Assembly: GCF_035984655.1 (NCBI RefSeq)
Contig: NZ_JAXCHT010000010.1
Location: forward strand, 1 to 64,000
Origin: Actimicrobium sp035984655
GTDB lineage: Bacteria > Pseudomonadota > Gammaproteobacteria > Burkholderiales > Burkholderiaceae_D
Direction: 5' to 3'
Length of the DNA: 64,000 nt
In this document: piece after piece, positions 61,525 through 64,000 of the stretch
Layout of the letters: each line of letters opens with the position of its first letter
Position numbering within the stretch: the stretch's first letter is position 1
Notes under the pieces: generated by a model
The model's database searches: none
What the model saw: only the letters and a program-made list of their open reading frames with translations
What the model was told of the DNA's origin: nothing
Made by a program: the position numbers and the translations under genes

Positions 61525-62364
61525 ATGAAAATCATTTCCTCGATCGACGATCTGCGCGACCAGTTGCGCGGACAGCTACGCACCGCCTTTGTCCCCACCA
61601 TGGGAAACCTGCACGATGGCCACCTGTCGCTGATGCGGCTGGCGAAAAAACACGGCGACCCGATCGTGGCCTCGATCTTCGTCAACCGCCTGCAATTCGG
61701 TCCGAACGAAGACTTCGACAAATATCCCCGCACCTTTGCCGCCGATGTCGAGAAGCTGGAAAAGGAAGGCGTGTATGTGCTGTTTGCGCCAACCGAAAAG
61801 GATTTGTACCCGGAGCAGCAGGAGTTTCGCGTGCAGCCACCGGAAAATCTCGGCAATACGCTGGAGGGCGAATTCCGTCCGGGATTCTTTACCGGCGTGA
61901 CCACCGTCGTGCTCAAGCTGTTCTCGTGCGTGCAACCGAGCGTGTCGGTGTTTGGCAAGAAGGATTATCAGCAGCTGATGATCGTGCGGAACATGTGCCG
62001 CCAGTTCGCGCTGCCGACCGAGATCATCGCTGCCGAGACGTTCCGGGCCGACGATGGCTTGGCGCTGTCGTCGCGCAACATGTACCTGTCGCCGCAAGAA
62101 CGCGCCGAAGCGCCGCGGCTGGCGCAGGTGCTCAATGCGGTGGCGGCGGAAGTGCGCGCCGGTCATCTGGACGTGTCGATGCTCGAACAGAAGGCGATGA
62201 CCGAGCTGGCGGCGCATGGCTGGCAGCCCGACTACATCTCGATCCGCCGCCGTGCCGACCTGCAGCCGCCGAGTGCCGGCGACCTGCACCGCGGCGAGCT
62301 GCTGGTGGTATTGGCCGCGGCCAGGCTGGGTGTCACACGCCTGATCGACAATCTCGAAATTTGA
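61525..62364 (+). CDS. panC: Pantothenate synthetase
   Basis: 279-residue enzyme joining pantoate and beta-alanine with ATP. It has the HIGH-like MGNLHDGHLSLMR near residue 27, FVNRLQFGPNEDFDKYPR near residue 52, FGKKDYQQL near residue 147 and the KMSKS-like LSSRNMYLSPQER near residue 180. Length is normal. The BtuF-like gene starts two bases after its stop. Confidence 0.97.
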   Translation: MKIISSIDDLRDQLRGQLRTAFVPTMGNLHDGHLSLMRLAKKHGDPIVASIFVNRLQFGPNEDFDKYPRTFAADVEKLEKEGVYVLFAPTEKDLYPEQQEFRVQPPENLGNTLEGEFRPGFFTGVTTVVLKLFSCVQPSVSVFGKKDYQQLMIVRNMCRQFALPTEIIAAETFRADDGLALSSRNMYLSPQERAEAPRLAQVLNAVAAEVRAGHLDVSMLEQKAMTELAAHGWQPDYISIRRRADLQPPSAGDLHRGELLVVLAAARLGVTRLIDNLEI

Positions 62365-62366
62365 TC

Positions 62367-63260
62367 ATGCTGCGACATCTGGCCGTGCTGGGTTGCTGGT
62401 TCGTGAGCTGCGCAGCTGGCGCCGCTCCGGTCACGGTGCTGGACGATGCCAGCCGCCCCGTCACACTGGCAGCGCCCGCCAAGCGCATCATCAGCCTGGC
62501 GCCGCATGCAACCGAATTGCTGTTTGCCGCCGGCGCCGGGCCGAAGATTGTCGGCGTCAGTGCCTACAGCAATTTCCCCGCCGCGGCCGCCAACATCGCT
62601 TCAGTTGGCGGCGCTGGCGCGGTCGATATCGAACGCATCGTGACACTCAAGCCAGACCTTGTGGTGGCCTGGGGCAGCGGCAATTCAGCGCTGCAGCTTG
62701 GCCGCCTGCGTGCCCTGCATATTCCGGTGTTCGAAAGCGAACCCGGCAGCTATGAAGCGATTGCCTCCTCGCTGGAACGGCTCGGCCAACTGGCCGGGAC
62801 CGCGGCGATTGGCGATGCCGCTGCGGCGGCCTTCCGGCAGCGCCTGCAAGCCCTCACCGCAAGCTATACACATCGGCCGACGGTGCGCGTGTTTTATCAG
62901 ATCTGGGGCGCGCCGCTGATGACACTCAACCGCAGTCACATCATCTCCAGCGCGGTGCGGCTGTGCGGCGGTGAAAACATTTTCGCGCGCCTGCCGCAGA
63001 TCGCCCCGGTGGTCAGCGCCGAGGCCGTGTTGCAGGAAAATCCCGAAGTCATTGTGACCGGCGGCGGCGACAATGATGCTGCTGCGCTCAACGCATGGCG
63101 GCGCTTTCCGGGCCTGCTGGCGGTGCAGCGCAACAACCTGTTTGTCATCAATGGCGACTGGCTCGCACGCGCCGGGCCGCGCATTCTGGACGGCACCGAG
63201 CAGCTGTGTCGGGACCTTGACGGCGCGCGTGAAAAACGTCCCCCAACAACACCGTCTTAA
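62367..63260 (+). CDS. btuF: Periplasmic cobalamin/iron-complex binding protein
   Basis: 297-residue class III substrate-binding protein. The signal peptide (MLRHLAVLGCWFVSCAAGAA) has cleavage near AGA-AP. It has the typical first segment RIISLAPHATELLFAAGAG and the helix-linked second lobe. The family includes BtuF (vitamin B12) and siderophore-binding proteins. BtuF is the better fit by size and by its common position after panC in Burkholderiales. No permease or ATPase gene is adjacent. Confidence 0.78.
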   Translation: MLRHLAVLGCWFVSCAAGAAPVTVLDDASRPVTLAAPAKRIISLAPHATELLFAAGAGPKIVGVSAYSNFPAAAANIASVGGAGAVDIERIVTLKPDLVVAWGSGNSALQLGRLRALHIPVFESEPGSYEAIASSLERLGQLAGTAAIGDAAAAAFRQRLQALTASYTHRPTVRVFYQIWGAPLMTLNRSHIISSAVRLCGGENIFARLPQIAPVVSAEAVLQENPEVIVTGGGDNDAAALNAWRRFPGLLAVQRNNLFVINGDWLARAGPRILDGTEQLCRDLDGAREKRPPTTPS

Positions 63261-63271
63261 GGACACCACCG

Positions 63272-64000
63272 ATGCTGATCCTGCTTTTTTTGTTGCTGGT
63301 GCTGGTCAGTCTGGCTGCGTGGATCTGGCTGACCGAACGCATCTGGCGCATCAGCCCGGTCGGTGCCGGCGCATCGTTCATTTTTGCCATTCCCGCGCTG
63401 TATTTTTGCTACGCACACTGGAACGATCCGAAAGCGGGCCTGCGACTGCCTGCCATCGTCAACATCGTACTGACCGTGCTGGTGATGCTGGTCGGCGTCA
63501 AGGTGGGCAGTGCCGAGCTGGATCGGTTCATGTACGGCGACGACATCGCCCGGCAAAAGAACCCGCAACTGCGCACCAGCCAGCCCGATGGTGAGATGAC
63601 GGCGTGGTGTCGCACCAAACACCAGGCGGCCTACGATCATGAATTGGGGACCTGCGTTGAGCGCGGCAAGGACGATGCCGAAACACAGCAATCGCGCCAG
63701 ACCACGCTCGACAACCTGACGGCATGGTTCAAGCAGAATGGGCTCGACGGCGAGTTCGATCAGACCCCGACCAAGGCCGCTGATGCATTGCTGGCCGGGC
63801 GCGAGATTTCCGGTGTTGCGGCGTTCAATCTGTATCCGTTGTCGATGGAACAGAAACCGGTGTCGCTGCTGATCTGCGTATCTCCCGCCGCTTGCATCGA
63901 TCACCAGCGCAGCGCCGCCGGGGCGATGCTGCGCAACGCCAATTTGCTGCTTGTCACGCAAGCCGACGATGCACGCACGCGCCAGTTGCAGGCGGTCTTC
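63272..64000 (+). CDS. Hypothetical membrane protein (cut by window end)
   Basis: Open for 243 codons from ATG 63272 to the right edge with no stop. TTAAGGACA provides a ribosome binding site. N-terminal membrane segments lie at about residues 2-20, 28-50 and 60-80 (IVNIVLTVLVMLVGVKVG). A soluble, cysteine-containing part with no recognised domain follows. It starts eleven bases after the BtuF-like gene, so it is probably co-transcribed. Confidence 0.75.
   Translation, partial: MLILLFLLLVLVSLAAWIWLTERIWRISPVGAGASFIFAIPALYFCYAHWNDPKAGLRLPAIVNIVLTVLVMLVGVKVGSAELDRFMYGDDIARQKNPQLRTSQPDGEMTAWCRTKHQAAYDHELGTCVERGKDDAETQQSRQTTLDNLTAWFKQNGLDGEFDQTPTKAADALLAGREISGVAAFNLYPLSMEQKPVSLLICVSPAACIDHQRSAAGAMLRNANLLLVTQADDARTRQLQAVF

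Overview
The window looks like a chromosomal segment of a betaproteobacterium, most likely Burkholderiales of the Oxalobacteraceae type. The evidence is the gene order thrS-infC-rpmI-rplT-pheS-pheT-ihfA-merR, the DUF3460-scpA-panC block, polyhydroxybutyrate (PHB) metabolism genes, a HiPIP and kynurenine-pathway genes. Genus cannot be fixed from sequence alone. Coding density is high. By eye, base composition is near 50% GC over the first ~5.6 kb and clearly higher (above 60%) further right.

Layout. 1-205: leader and promoter of an rRNA operon transcribed leftward out of the window. 837-5637: prkA-yeaH-spoVR stress operon. 5676-13563, minus strand: translation block with a MerR regulator, ihfA, pheT, pheS, rplT, rpmI, infC and thrS. 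It is preceded by a 13-codon threonine-rich leader peptide and an intrinsic terminator. 13696-17551, minus: LpxH-like phosphoesterase, GNAT acyltransferase, histone H1-like protein and exopolyphosphatase. 17753-23603: two c-di-GMP proteins, galE and small genes. 23661-30919: patatin phospholipase, tamB/tamA and a small repeat protein. 31068-39528: PHB esterases, a CopG-type regulator, a metallophosphoesterase, NDH-2, DctA, a DUF2721 protein and 3-hydroxybutyrate dehydrogenase. 39817-44771: two NarX-type kinases, a LuxR-type regulator and a Crp/Fnr regulator. 45094-52022: a LytS/LytTR pair and a PAS-GGDEF protein running almost without gaps into kynB-kynU-kynA. 52058-53624: two orphan genes and a duplicated terminator/tRNA-Glu end. 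53675-64000: tRNA-Ala, gltX, metG, a CMD-family protein, HiPIP, SulP, DUF3460, scpA, panC, a BtuF-like protein and a truncated membrane protein.

How the genes fit together. The minus-strand translation block appears regulated at several levels. thrS has a Thr-codon leader peptide followed by a terminator, the layout of ribosome-mediated attenuation. infC starts at a rare AUA, so it should be sensitive to IF3 itself. Two hairpins lie between infC and rpmI, where L20 control is known in other bacteria, and a terminator separates rplT from pheS. The PHB genes could take polymer or oligomer to 3-hydroxybutyrate and acetoacetate. The kynurenine genes lack an adjacent regulator and sit directly behind signalling genes.

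The observations I rate highest are the thrS leader-peptide attenuator, the AUA start of infC, a sensor kinase whose phosphoacceptor His is a Tyr, the signalling-kynurenine gene string, and the tRNA-Glu 3'-end duplication beside two orphan genes.
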